This document shows, piece by piece, positions 11,212-22,399 of a DNA stretch of 64,000 bases. The stretch's first letter is position 1, and each line of letters opens with the position of its first letter. The notes under the pieces were generated by a model. That model did not search any database and was not told the DNA's origin. It saw nothing but the letters and a program-made list of their open reading frames with translations. Source of the DNA: Aldrovandia affinis (taxonomy: Eukaryota > Chordata > Actinopteri > Notacanthiformes > Halosauridae); NCBI GenBank assembly GCA_029706075.1, contig JAINUG010000086.1, forward strand, positions 2,789,060 to 2,853,059, written 5' to 3'. Position numbers and translations under genes: made by a program.

Positions 11212-12165
11212 ATGAGGAAGACAGCAGTGTTGATGCAAATTAAGCTGGTCGTCATAAGGCTCAGAAATGAAAATCAATCAATCAGGAACATTGCAAAAAC
11301 CCTGGGCATGCCCAATTCAACAGTTTGGTTCATCCTTAACAAGAAAAAAACAACTGGTGAACTCAATTATGTCAAAAGACCTGGTTGACCGAGGAAGACC
11401 ACTGTAGTGGATGACCGGAGAATACTCTCTGTGGTGAAGAAAACCCCCCTGACAACGGCCCAACAGATCAAAAACACTCTCCTGGATGCAGGTGTAGATG
11501 TGTCAAAGTCTACCATATGTAGAAGACTACAGAGGGTACACTACAAGATGCAAACCACTGATAAGCCTGAAGAACAGAAAGGCGAGATTAAAGTTTGCTA
11601 AAAAGCACCTAAAAGAGCCCCAAGAGTTCTGGAACAAAGTCTTGTGGACAGATGAGATGAAGATTAACATGTACCAGAGTGATGGAAAGAGGAAAGTGTG
11701 GAGAAAAAAAGGAAATGGCCATGATCCAAAGCACACCACCTCATCCGTGAAACATGGTGGAGGGGGTGTTATGGCCAGTGGAATGGGCTCATCGATGATG
11801 TGACTGCAGACAGAAGGAGAACAATGAATTCTGAAGTCTACAAAAATATTTTATCTGCTCAGATAAAACCAAATGCCTCCAAACTCATTGGACGGCATTT
11901 CATCATGCAACAAGACAATGACCCGAAACATACTGCTCGAGCAACGAAGGGATTTTTGACGGCCAAATAGTGGAAAATCCTTGACTGACCGAGTCAATCA
12001 CCGAATCTGAATCCAATTGAACATGCATTTTGACTGAAGGCAAAAAGTCCCCGAAACAAGCAGGAACTGAAGATGGCTGCAGTACAGGCCTGGCAGAGCA
12101 TCACCAGGGAAGATACCCAGCGTCTGGTGATGTCTATGCATTGCAGACTTCAAGCAGTCATTGCA
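11212..12165 (+). pseudogene. Broken Tc1 transposase (DD34E)
   Basis: The start at 11212 gives MRKTAVLMQIKLVVIRLRNE followed by a paired-type helix-turn-helix (SIRNIAKTLGMPNSTVWFIL). Catalytic motifs are present: LWTDEMKI (first Asp), QQDNDPKHTA (second Asp) and PNLNPIEHAF (Glu). Thirty-four positions separate the second Asp from the Glu, the Tc1-type DD34E spacing. The gene is dead: there is a stop after YVKRPG, a frameshift after KPEEQKGE, a frameshift/stop region after GMGSSMM, and two stops just before the Glu motif. Confidence 0.9.
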
Positions 12166-12194
12166 TGCAAAGATTATGCAACCAAATACTACAT

Positions 12195-12410
12195 AACATT
12201 ACATTACATTATAGGCATTTAGCAGACGCTCTTATCCAGAGCGACTTACACAGTTTCACATTTCTTTTTACATACAATCCATTTATACAGCTGGATATTT
12301 TTTCCAGGTTAAATACCTTGCTCAAGGGTACAACGGCAGTGTCCCCACCTGGGATTGAACCTGCAACCTTTGCGTTACAAACCCAGTTCCTTAACCATTA
12401 TGCTAACACT
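12195..12410 (-). mobile_element. tRNA-SINE with L2-like tail
   Basis: On the minus strand it begins GTGTTAGCATAATGGTTAAG, has the B box GGTTCAATCCC and GTACCCTTGAGCAAGGTATT, and ends with the 36-bp tail that is identical to 15238-15273. Head-body-tail order matches teleost V-SINE-type elements. It is inserted in the 3' part of the Tc1 element. Confidence 0.8.
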
Positions 12411-13090
12411 AATTTTTTTTAAACTAAAAATTATTACTTTATTCTGCATTATGTTAAACTGTCCAATGAATTATGGTGCCTGAAAATGGGGGGGACTATG
12501 TACAAAAGGTTCTATAATTTCTAAACGGTTCATCAGATATGGATGAAAATACCCTCAAATTAAAGCTCACAGTCTGCACTTCAACCTCATTGTTGAATGG
12601 ATGGTATCCTTTCAATCTCAAAGTGCTAGAGTACAGAACCAAATAACAAAAAATGTGTCACTCTCCAATTAATTATGGTGCTCACTGTATATATATGTTT
12701 TATGTTTTTTTATTTTTTTATTACGTGAGCACAGTAATGGAGAGAGCTCCACTGGCATGCAAGACACCTCACACGAAAAATTCCCACAGACACAATTGCA
12801 AACCACTGTTTTAATGCATAGGCGCTGTTTATGGGAGGACACATCTGCCTCAAAGTCTGAAAATGCTCGATCTGTCCCCCCCAATACATCACTGTACCAA
12901 GCTGTAAGGTTGTCCCTTACTATTTTTCCAGTTATTACTATCAGAATGATAATTACTCACAGGCAGTCCCTGCAAGTTCTGCTAGCCACTGAACCTGGGC
13001 CAGTTATTTTTGCCTACTAATGAAGCTAAAGCAAAGCAAAATGAAAATGTAATTGTCGATGGACTGTCATAAATATGTGCTAGCTATATA

Positions 13091-14298
13091 CACCGATCAG
13101 CCACAACATTAAAACCACCTGCCTAATATTGTGCAGGTCCCCCTCGTGCCACCAAAACAGCTCTGACCCGTCGAGGCATGGACTCCACAAGACCTCTGAA
13201 GGTGTCCTGTGGTATCTGACACCAAGACATTAGCAGCAGATCCTATAAGTCCTGTAAATTGCGAGGTGATGCCTCCATGGATCGGACTTGTTGGTCCAGC
13301 ACATCCCACAGATGCTCGATCGGATTGAGATTTTGGAGGCCAAGTCAACACCTTGAACTCTTTGTCATGTTCCTCAAACCATTCCTGAACAATTTTTGCA
13401 ATGTGGCAGGGCGCATTATCCTGCTGAAAGAGGCCACTGCCATCATGGAATACCGTTGCCATGAAGGGGTGTATTTGATCTGCAACAATGTTTAGGTAGG
13501 TGGTACGTGTCAAAGTAACATCCACATGAACACCAGGACCCAAGGTTTCCCAGCAGAACATTGCCCAGAGCATCACACTGCCTCCGCCGGCTTGCCTTCT
13601 TCCCATAGTGCATCCTGGTGCCATCTCTTCCTGAGGTAAACGACGCACACGCACCCGGCCATCCACATGATGTAAAAGAAAACGTGATTCATCAGACCAG
13701 CCCACCTTCTACCATTGCTCCATGGTCCAGTTCTGATGCTCACGTGCCCATTGTAGGCGCTTTCGGTGGTGGACAGGGGTCAGCATGTGGCTACGCAGCC
13801 CCATACACAGCAAACTGCGATGCACTGTGTGTTCTGTGTGTGTGTTCTGACACCTTTCTATCATAGCCAGCATTAACTTTGTCAGCAATTTGTGCTACAG
13901 TAGCTCTTCTGTGGGATCGGACCATACGGGCTAGCCTTTGCTCCCCACGTGCATCAATGAGCCTTGGGCGCCCATGACCCTGTCGCCAGTTCACCAGTTG
14001 TCCTTCCTTGGACCACTTTTGGTAGGTACTAACCAGTGCATACCGGGAACACCCCACAAGACCTGCCATTTTGGAGATGCTCCGACCCAGTCGTCTAGCC
14101 ATCACAATTTGGCCCTTGTCAAAGTCACTCAGATCCTTACGCTTGCCCATTTTTCCTGCTTCCAACACATCAACTTCAAGAACTGACTGTTCACTTGCTG
14201 CCTAATATATCCCACCCCTTGACAGGTGCCATTGTAACGAGATGATCAATGTTATTCACTTCACCTGTCAGTGGTTTTAATGTTGTGGCTGATCGGTG
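13091..14298 (-). mobile_element. Tc1-like transposon, full length, short inverted repeats
   Basis: The ends are CACCGATCAGCCACAACATT and the exact complement AATGTTGTGGCTGATCGGTG, about 28 bp of inverted repeat. TA lies on both sides in a palindromic target (TAGCTATATA...TATATAGCTA). The length of 1.2 kb is normal for a Tc1 element. Confidence 0.93.
13109..14168 (-). pseudogene. Broken Tc1-like transposase
   Basis: The N-terminal part (14168-13791) reads [20 protein letters not shown] with a helix-turn-helix ([20 protein letters not shown]) and an [17 protein letters not shown] linker. The catalytic part (13705-13109) reads WSDESRF, GGGSVMLWAMF and FQQDNAPCHIAKIVQEWF. Two lesions are visible: a frame break between the parts around 13790-13705, and a small deletion at WPPKSQSDRAS, where the Pro-Asp-Leu-Asn-Pro-Ile-Glu motif should be, which puts the third catalytic residue out of frame. 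Confidence 0.88.
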
Positions 14299-15225
14299 TA
14301 TATAGCTAATATCAATATGCAGTGGCATCATGCCAATTCCACAGATTACGGTGGGTTCATAAAATTCATTGATATAAATTGGAGAAAACTAAACCATCTA
14401 AACCATCACTAACGTTAGCTGGCTAGCTATCGATACCATTTTATTTTTGGTGCACCCTCTAAATAATTGGCTGCATGACGCCTCTGTCTAGATACATAAA
14501 TTTCCTTCAGTTTGTGGAATTTGTCAGAAATATCAGAGGCCAGTTTAATTTAGCTACGTTTAGTCATTGTAGAAAGACTACAGTGGCTAACAAAGAACTG
14601 AAAGACACAAAGCTCAAGATAGCAAGGTAGGTATGTCATTCATAAACCGTGTTGATTCAGTGTGAGCTGTGTTTACAATGCGTGTCTTAAACACAAGAAG
14701 GACAGTAATGTAGAATGAGTCAATGACCACCCTATTCTATAACATTGATAAATAGATGTATTCCATTTTCATAAATGTTGGAAGATGAGGTACCAGCATA
14801 GCTCAGTGCAGACTCTGGGGCAGTACAGGAGAAAGTTTCCACTGCCTCCTTGTTGGCATTAAGCTGCTCCACAGAGTAATAACACCTTATATGATGCCTT
14901 TAATGTATTCCATCTGATGATGTGGCAGGCTCTGTTACCTTACCATATTTGCCGAATCTGAATTCTGTTGACAATAACGGCTCACAATTTTGAACAATTA
15001 GCACTCTTACAGTGTGTGAATGGGCAATTGGCACAACAAACTAAGTTCTCAAGATTTAAATTGATTAAATCATGCAATGACATAAAATGAAGAGATAACC
15101 TTTGCCCATAAGATAAGGTTTTATTTTCCTGTTCTAACGGATCAAAATGTGTGAAATATTAACATGATGGCCTGATCGTCAAACACAGGCCAGTCTACTA
15201 CACTTTTTTGAGTGAAGACATTTAC
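14299..15225. other. Intergenic DNA with a short dispersed repeat
   Basis: No gene. A block of about 50 bp at 14428-14478 (GATACCATTTTATTTTTGGT, then CTCTAAATAATTGGCTGCAT) recurs diverged at 33887-33935. GCTAGC-type motifs occur near 14415. Confidence 0.5.
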
Positions 15226-15945
15226 ATTACATTTTAAGCATTTAGCAGACGCTCTTATCCAGAGCGACTTACAAGATGTGCATAAATACATGATAGGAAC
15301 AATCATAGTTTGCGCAAGAGATCAGTGCAGTAATACAGCGATAGACATCATTGCAGGCAGCTGCGTACCATACCTGTAACACTGGGAAGGAAAAGGTTAG
15401 TAATTATTATTATTATTATTATTATTTATTATTAAATTGAGTAAGCAGGGATACATAGTGTTGAGCAAGTAGGCAGTGGTGATGACAATTAGCTAAATGT
15501 ACAGAATTCAGTGGTAGTGGAGTCTGAAAAGGTGGGTTTTGAGTCTCTTGCAGAAGATCGCAAGTGATTCCGCGGTCCTGACCAATTGCGGAAGGTCAGG
15601 ACAGAGAAGAGGCGAGACCGCGAGGAGCGGCTGCTAGGTGCCCGGAGGGATGGGACAGTCAGTTTGCCAGAGGAGGTGGAGCGGAGGGGTCTGGCTGGGG
15701 TGTAGGGAGTGATGAGTGACTGGAGGTATGGGGAAGCAATACCTCTAGCTGCTTGAAAAGCAAGCACCAGTGATTTGAATCTGATGCGTGCTGCGTTGGG
15801 GAGCCAGTGCAGAGAGGAGAGTAGAGGGGTGACGTGGGTGAACTTTGGCTGGTTGAACACCAGATGTGCGGCAGCATTCTGGACTAGTTGCAGTGGCTTG
15901 CTGGCACAGGCCGTTAGGCCTGCCAGCAAGGAATTTAAGTACCAT
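15226..15945 (-). mobile_element. L2-type LINE 3' fragment
   Basis: Minus-strand reading includes KPLQLVQNAAAHLVFNQPKF, THVTPLLSSLHWLPNAARIR, SLITPYTPARPLRSTSSGKL and SRSRLFSVLTFRNW. This is the conserved C-terminal region of L2/CR1-clade reverse transcriptase proteins. The 3' end is the 36-bp motif at 15238-15273. The copy is 5' truncated at about 15945, and an ATT microsatellite interrupts the 3' untranslated part (15410-15435). Confidence 0.9.
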
Positions 15946-16089
15946 TGCTTATTCCCCCTGTGGAAGTTGTTTTGTCCTAAATTTGCAGTTTCAAGCAGAG
16001 CACTCGCTGAATGTCAAATTTGTTTCTTATTGTGAAGCATTCCTAATCTATCCATTGATTTTATGAACATGTGTGAATGATTGTAAATT

Positions 16090-16660
16090 GAATGAACTGA
16101 TATTAAATACAGGTGTCCCCCAGGGTTGTGTTCTGTCCCTGTCATCTTTTCCATCTATACACAAAAATATGTGTAATGGCAACGGATTGACTCTTATCAA
16201 ATATGCTGATGATATGGCATTACTGGCATGCCTGGGAAATGAGCACTCCTTAACCATGTACTTAATGGTAAATGTCTCCAAGACTGAAGAGCTACGATGT
16301 GGGAGGAACTGAAGAAATGACCCATCCCATCCTCTTTTGAAAGGAGCAAGTCAGACTAAAGGAGCAAGAAGTGGAACAACAATACATTCAAATGTATTGC
16401 AACTAAAATAGATTTAAATCTGTCATTCACTGATTATGTATACTGCATGTATAAAAAAGCCTAACAGTCACTGTTAAGGAAATTTAAAAAGCTCTGATGT
16501 CAGGAAATATATTATAACATTTGTTTACAAATCTCTTATTGATGGTGCACTGGAATAGTTTTGTTTCCTGGTTCAAGAGCCTACCTGTCAAAAGCAAAAC
16601 AAAACTATTCAGAATTGTGAACCAAACAAGTAAAATAACGAATAAGCTAGCTAAATAATG
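16090..16660 (+). mobile_element. LINE reverse transcriptase fragment (YADD box)
   Basis: The reading includes NTGVPQGCVLSLSSF and NGLTLIKYADDMALLACL (the catalytic Y-A-D-D), then NVSKTEELRCG. After a frameshift, SDVRKYIITFVYKSLIDGAL and PVKSKTKLFRIVNQTSKI match the downstream part of the same protein class. Stops and frameshifts make it inactive. It is a different LINE from the L2 copy on its left. Confidence 0.8.
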
Positions 16661-17218
16661 TATACATTGAAACAGTCAAAATAAAAGCCTCTCATACTGT
16701 AAACTCTCAAAATTGCTTCCAAATTCGAAAATTGCTGTAACAGAGCTACACAATATCCATTTTAAACAAGAAATTCGATTTTATTTAATACTTTTAGTAT
16801 TAAAGTATTGTACTATTTTATTATTATTTAACCAGGGAAGTGCATTAGGGCAGGGCATACAAAATGAGCCCATATGTGACGGAAATATAATGGAAATATA
16901 ATGGCACAAGTAATACATCACATACAGGATAAATGCACTACTAATAAGCATCCATCCAATTACACATTTCACAAAAAATACATTAGAAGTTAGCATGATT
17001 ATGAATTCAGTGCTAAAAATACAGTTATTCACATAATTTCTCATAAATTCTTGTGTGGCACCAAGAGTCCACATCTGCTATGGCCATTATTATGAGTTGT
17101 ATTTTTTGTCCGTTATCATTTTGTTGAATTGTGATTGTAATGGCAATTTATGTTAGAAACTGTTTTACAGTAACTATGGGTAATTGAATGAATTCATTAT
17201 AGTCATTACACAAAAAAT
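16661..17218. other. AT-rich intergenic DNA
   Basis: No coding signal. The stretch at about 16818-16870 (ATTTAACCAGGGAAGTGCAT) resembles the inverted 3' tail of fish LINEs but is too short to assign. Confidence 0.4.
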
Positions 17219-17458
17219 GTTATGTCCTGCCCAGTCAAAGCCCAGACCTCAATCCCATTGAGAATCTGTGGAAAGATTTGAAAATTGCTGTTCACCAAAG
17301 GTCCCCATCCAACCTGATGGAGCTAATTTTGTACAGAAGAATGAGTGAAAATTGCAGTGTCCAGATGTGAAAATCTGGTAGAGATTTACCAAATAGACTC
17401 ACAGCTGTAATTGCAGCTAAAGGTGCTTCTACCAAGTATTAAGGGGGCTGAATACTTA

Positions 17459-18695
17459 CACTGCCCGTCCAAAAAAAAAGTCACACACTCTAATATTTAG
17501 TTGGACCGCCTTTAGCTTTGATTACGGCACTCATTCGCCGTGGCATCGTTTCGATAAGCTTCTGCAATGTCACAACATTTATTTCCGTCCAGAGTTGCAT
17601 TAATGTTTTGTCAAGATCTTGTATTGATGATGGGAGAGTCGGACGCTGAGCAAAGTCTTCTCCAGCACATCCCAAAGATTCTCAATGGGGTTAAGGTCTG
17701 GACTCTGTGGTGGCCAATCCATGTGTGAAAATGATGTCTCATGCTCCCTGAACCACTGTTTCACAATTTGAGCCCGATGAATCATGGCATTGTCATCTTG
17801 GAATATGCCCGTGCCATCAGGGAAGAAAAAATCTATTGATGGAAAAACCTGGTCATTCAGTATATTCAGGTAGTTAGCTGACCTCATTCTTTGGGCACAT
17901 AACGTTGCTGAACCTAGACCTGACCAACTGCAGCAACCCCAGATCATAACACTGCCCCCACAGGCTTGTACGGTAGGCACTAGGCATGATGGGTGCATCA
18001 CTTCATCTGCCTCTCTTCTTACCCTGATGCGCCCATCACTTTGGAACAGGGTAAATCTGGACTCATCAGACCACATGACCTTCTTCCATTGCTCCAGAGT
18101 CCAATCTTTATTGGCAAATTGAAGCCTTTTTTTCCGATTAGCCTCACTGACAAGTGGTTTTCTTAAGGCTTCACAGCTGTTTAGTCCCAATCCCTTGAGT
18201 TACCTTCGCATTGTGCGTTTGGAAATGCTCTTACTTTCATTATTAAACATAGCCGTGAGTTCTACTGTTGATTTTTTACGATATGATTTCACCAAACGTT
18301 TAAGTGATCACCGATCACGATCATTCAAGATTTTTTTCCGACCACTTTTCTTCCTCGAAGATGATGGTTCACCACTATCCTTCCAGGTTTTAATAATGCA
18401 TTGGACAGTTCTTAACCCAATTTTAGTTGTTTCAGCCATCTCCTTAGTTGTTTTCTTTGCTTGATGCAGGCCAATAATTTGACCCTTCTGAAACAGATTA
18501 ACATCTTTTCCATGACCACAGGATATGTCTTCCGACATCGTTTAAGAAATGAGAAGCTACTCACTGCATCAGTTAGGGTTAAATAACTTGTTGCCAGCTA
18601 AAACATATTAATCACTGCAGTAATTATCCAATGGAAGGCTCTTACCTATTTGCTTAGTTAAATCCAGGTGGTGACTTTTTTTTGGCCAGGCAGTG
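17459..18695 (-). mobile_element. Full-length Tc1-like transposon (DD36E type)
   Basis: It is bounded by CACTGCCCGTCCAAAAAAAA and the complementary TTTTTTTTGGCCAGGCAGTG with TA on each side. It inserted into another Tc1-like element. The transposase is on the minus strand. Confidence 0.92.
17490..18538 (-). pseudogene. Tc1-like transposase with few lesions, DD36E spacing
   Basis: Starts MSEDISCGHGKDVNLFQKGQ at 18538, with a helix-turn-helix (TTKEMAETTKIGLRTVQCII) and a basic linker (SRKKSGRKK). All three catalytic residues are present: [17 protein letters not shown] and [12 protein letters not shown]. By my count 36 residues separate the second Asp from the Glu, unlike the 34 in the element at 10700. 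Lesions: a stop after NDRDR (about 18308), a second stop upstream of [10 protein letters not shown] (about 18200), and a frameshift after DVLEKTL near 17645. The C-terminus then reads [20 protein letters not shown] and MSAVIKAKGGPTKY in another frame. Confidence 0.88.
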
Positions 18696-18872
18696 TATAT
18701 AATAAATTATTTTCAGTTTATTTGTAATTCTTTCGATTTTTCTTTTTAATTATTTAAAATTATAGAGTATTTTGTGTTGATCAGTGGCAAGAAATCCCAA
18801 TTAAATGATGTTTTTCCAAAAAGTTAGAAAATAAAATGTAAAAAAATGCCAATGAATATTTTTGATCATTTA

Positions 18873-18920
18873 TATATATATATATGTATGTATGTATGTA
18901 TGTGTGTGTGTGTGTGTGTT
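18873..18920. repeat. TA/TATG/TG compound microsatellite
   Basis: Simple tract following the Tc1 relic. Confidence 0.85.
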
Positions 18921-19089
18921 TTAGAGAAACATAGTCATAGGTGTATGACTTCCATATATATGTTTATATATATATACAAACTACCAATATTTATCAATTT
19001 ATTTAAATTCTATATTTTATGCAACACCATGTCTTATATATGTCATATTTGCTGGCACACAATAGTCATGTTATATTGACTGTGTGCTG

Positions 19090-19320
19090 ATTTAAAAACC
19101 ACCTGAAGCAGTGAGTCTCTAATCCCAAGGGTCTTTTAACAATCACCTGGCCAGACAAATGGGGCCTTTTAACAGAGTATAATTCGTTTTTAAATTATTT
19201 GATTGAAGGGGAGCAGGATGTCCTCCACAGGTACCCATACAAACTGGTTCAGCATGCTGTGAAGGAGTCCATTTGGGCTCCATTTTCTATTTCTTTATTA
19301 TCTGCATCCAAAGTCACGCT
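19090..19320. promoter_or_regulatory. Candidate conserved non-coding element
   Basis: A unique, balanced-composition block (CAATCACCTGGCCAGACAAA, then TTTTAACAGAGTATAATTCG) embedded in very AT-rich DNA. No coding frame or repeat termini. Confidence 0.35.
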
Positions 19321-20100
19321 GAGTGGTTCAATAGGGTTCAAGGAAACTTTAATCTAGCTGCCCCTAAGTCTGCATTTGGTGGGCTTTTAAATGTTTTAAT
19401 TGCTAGCATAGCCATTCTTTTTTTGTTTCATTGCTATATTCTTTCATTAATCTGTTTTTACACTTACCAGTGCACATATGAGACAGTGTAAAACAAAGTA
19501 TTCACCTAAAGGTATATATTTATGTTTGCATACATTGTTACACTTTATTGGATATTTCTGTGTCCTTTAGCCATTGTTTAAAAATGCCTTGATCTTTAAA
19601 ATATCACCTGGGGTATATATCTATTTTTTATTTTATTTTATGTAAAATGCCAAATACGGTGCAGTAAAACCGTACAATACACAGTAAAAGAAACATTTGC
19701 AATAATTTCCCTTAGAATGTATGTTGTATCGTAATCAGTCCTAATCAATAGTGGACATATTAATCTTCTTTTTTTTTTTAACTAGATTGTTTTGTATTAA
19801 ACTCTACCAAGCTTCTATGGTATACCGTATTTGCTAAAAGCTTGCTTTGAGGAGAGGATTAGGACTTTTATCATGTTTAATACTTAATCATACTGCTAAA
19901 TGGAGCACGGAAACACAGAAATGTGGACAAATCAGTATTCTGATGCTCAAAATGACTCGTTTCTTGTTGTTTTTTCTTTCAAGATAAACAATCATTTCTG
20001 AAAAATGAAGATGGTGGGGATGATCTGTGGTTAACTTTGAAATTATGTTATTGTTGTGACCTGTTGTAACTGGGTGAGATGGTGAGATATATATATATAT
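19321..20100. other. AT-rich intergenic DNA
   Basis: No gene or repeat termini recognised. It ends in a short TA tract (20090-20105). Confidence 0.4.
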
Positions 20101-20105
20101 GTATA

Positions 20106-21389
20106 GTACCCTCCAAAATTATTCACACCCTTGATACACATGAGCAAATAGGGTTGTATAAAATAAACAATACAGGTAATATGCTATTGTATCCTCATTA
20201 CCTGTATTGAATGGGGAAATTATATTTATATTTATATTTACAAATGCTCAGAGAAACTTTTGGTGAACAAGTCATATTTTTCCCAAAGATATATTCCACA
20301 TTTGTTCACACTCCCTTTGAAATAAAATCCAACAAATCCGGTCTTTAGGTATCTTGGCTGGTCCGATACAAGCGTGGCTGCCTATTGGGGACGCGGTTCG
20401 AAACCCATCTCTGCCTGACCAGCCCTGGCCGTTAGCCTCAATCTGGGGCGGCATTTGGCTATCCGGCCCAGGGGGAGGGGGAAGGGTGAGCCGGCATGAG
20501 TTTGTCGAGGAGCAGAAGGACGTCCATGGTCGGGTTCCATCTCGGAGGAGGCAGATCTGCCAGCCCGAGAAATTGTCTCATTACCCGGAGGATGGGCGGT
20601 GGACTCATGGGGGAGGGTGAAATTGAGAGAAAAACGGGGAAAAAATATATCTATAACTATATATAAACTATAAATACATTTTAAAAACATGCTACTTTTT
20701 TAATCTCAGTCTTAATGAACTCTATTGTGGGCTCTAGTGGCTTCCTGTTTCACTGGGGTATAAAAATGGGGTAACACATAAAATCCATTTGTCATCCAAT
20801 TACCATAGGGAAAAGCAAATAACTCTCAGAAGAAACAAGACAAAGGGTTGTTGGCATTGCCAAGTAAGGAGATAGTTAAAAACAAATAAATAAAAAACAA
20901 AAGCACTTTCCACTGTTAGGTCAATAATTAAGTTGAAGTTTGAAATTAACTTAAAAACCACTGGATTAGTGCCCTTGCATAATAGTGATAAATCCAAGGA
21001 CCACAGTTGGAGATCTACAAAACTTGGTCACATCTTGGGGACAAAGTCTCCAAAGTTTACCATCAGATGTCACCTCCATGCCAATAGGCTTTTTTTATGT
21101 TTACCTGAAAACATTTATTTGACAAAAAGAGGCATCTGGAGTCTGGACTGGTCATCTCAGTCTCCAGACTTGAACCTGATTGAAATTTGCATTCAAAAGG
21201 GCAGTCCAAAGGATCTGAGGGATCTTCTTGAAAGATTCTAGATGGAGGAATGGTCAAAGATCCCCCATTATGGTCACCAATCTTATAAAACACTATAGAA
21301 CACGACTCAGTAGTGCTACCCTTGCGAGGGGAGGGTGCACAAAATGCTGAAAATGGGTGTGAATAATTGTGACACGTATTTTGGAGGGA
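20106..21389 (+). mobile_element. Tc1-like transposon relic with terminal repeats
   Basis: The left end reads TACCCTCCAAAATTATTCAC and the right end GGTGTGAATAATTGTGACAC followed by TATTTTGGAGGG, imperfect inverted repeats. The plus frame near 21140-21240 reads LDWSSQSPDLNLIEI and RDLLERF, the end of a Tc1 transposase. The N-terminal and central parts are largely gone. A GC-rich SINE-like insert sits at 20350-20650. Confidence 0.8.
20350..20650 (+). mobile_element. Candidate tRNA-SINE of unrecognised family
   Basis: A GC-rich island of about 300 bp inside an AT-rich Tc1 relic. It has a TGGCTGGTCCG A-box-like sequence near 20356, the B box GGTTCGAAACC at about 20396, a body rich in GGCCCAGGGGG-type runs, and an A-rich 3' end. 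I do not recognise the family and could not find the target duplication. Confidence 0.5.
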
Positions 21390-21540
21390 AAAAATGACTT
21401 AAACAAAAGTCTTTATCTTTGAGCAATAGTATTAGTATATATAAAATATATAATTTTCCAATTTTTGGAGCATACGATATAACTCATTACCTGTATTGAG
21501 TTTATACAGCCTTCAGTATATAACTCTCTTTCACCATCAT

Positions 21541-21550
21541 ATAGTGTGTG

Positions 21551-21600
<50 letters not shown>
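21541..21600. repeat. TA microsatellite
   Basis: (TA)n of about 50 bp immediately before a Tc1-like terminus. Confidence 0.9.
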
Positions 21601-21603
<3 letters not shown>

Positions 21604-22275
21604 TCAGTGGCAACTTTATTAGGTACACTTGCTCGTTAATGCAATTATCTAATCAGCCAATCATGTGGCCGCAACTCAATGCATAAAAGCATGCAGACAT
21701 GGTCAAGGGGTTCAGTTGTTGTTCAACCAAAAAAATCTGAATGGGAAAGAAATGTGATCTAAGTGACTTTGATCTAAGTGGAATAATTGTTGGTGCCAGA
21801 CGGGGTGGTGTGAGTATCTCAGAAACTGCTGATCTCATGGGATTTTCACACACAACAGTCTCTAGAGTTACAGAGAATGGTGCGAAAAACAAAAAACATC
21901 CAAGATCAACAGTTCAGGCTGGTGTGGTGGTGTAATTTTGTCTTGGCACACATTAGACCAATTGAGCATAATTTAAATGCCACATGCCTTGTTGCTGACT
22001 ATGTGCATCCCTTTATGGCCACAGTCTAACCATCTTCTAATGGTTACTTCCAGCAGGATAATGCACCATATCACAAAGCACATCTCATCTCAAGCTGGTC
22101 CCACAAACATGACAATGAGTTCAGTGTACTCCAATGGCCTCCACAGTCACCAGATCTCAGTCCAATAGAGCACCTTTGGGATGTGGTGGAACGGGAGATT
22201 CGCAACATGAGTGGACATGTATGATTGGCATAGGGGACAAATAGTTTGTTTGAACAACTTCCCTGTTCAAACAAA
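21601..22275 (+). mobile_element. Internally deleted Tc1-like transposon
   Basis: The left terminus CACTCAGTGGCAACTTTATT follows TA. The N-terminal frame (21741) reads MGKKCDLSDFDLSGIIVGAR and SISETADLMGFSHTTVSRVT (helix-turn-helix). After a central deletion the frame resumes at YVHPFMATV, FQQDNAPYHKAHLISSWSH and PPQSPDLSPIEHLWDVVERE. The spacing between the second Asp and the Glu counts as 36. The region with the first Asp is missing, and the right terminus is not found. Confidence 0.82.
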
Positions 22276-22399
22276 ATGCACGTAGAGGTAACAGTTTACC
22301 ATATTGAGGATACACAAATAATGTAAATAAATCTGGTATTATTTGAACCCCTCCGTATCACCTATTGCAGTCTCTAATGGTTTATTGAAGGACAAAGCT

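Larger units (their letters stand above)
10700..12687 (+). mobile_element. Tc1-like transposon, long inverted repeats, nearly full length
   Basis: The ends are CAGTGAGCACCATAATTCAT (left) and its complement ATTAATTATGGTGCTCACTG (right), flanked by TA. The inverted repeats extend about 150 bp inward (both contain the AGTGCTAGAGTACAGAACCA block or its complement). The interior carries a broken transposase and two later SINE insertions (10852-10999 in the left repeat, 12195-12410 near the 3' end), which explains the length of nearly 2 kb. Confidence 0.9.
17219..18870 (+). mobile_element. Tc1-like relic split by a younger Tc1 insertion
   Basis: The left part (17219-17458) encodes [20 protein letters not shown] in the plus orientation and runs to GGGGGCTGAATACTTA. 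The right part (18698-18870) contains TTATAGAGTATTTTGTGTTG and AATCAGTGG-type text that reappears at 33768-33795 at the 3' end of a sibling copy. The whole 17459-18695 element sits between these halves. Confidence 0.82.

Noticed and set aside
12030..12422. 130-codon open frame
   Set aside because: Chimeric reading through the end of the Tc1 transposase remnant and a SINE in the wrong sense.
13091..18695. Intact, potentially active Tc1 transposase
   Set aside because: Each nearly full-length copy has at least one stop, frameshift or deletion affecting the transposase.
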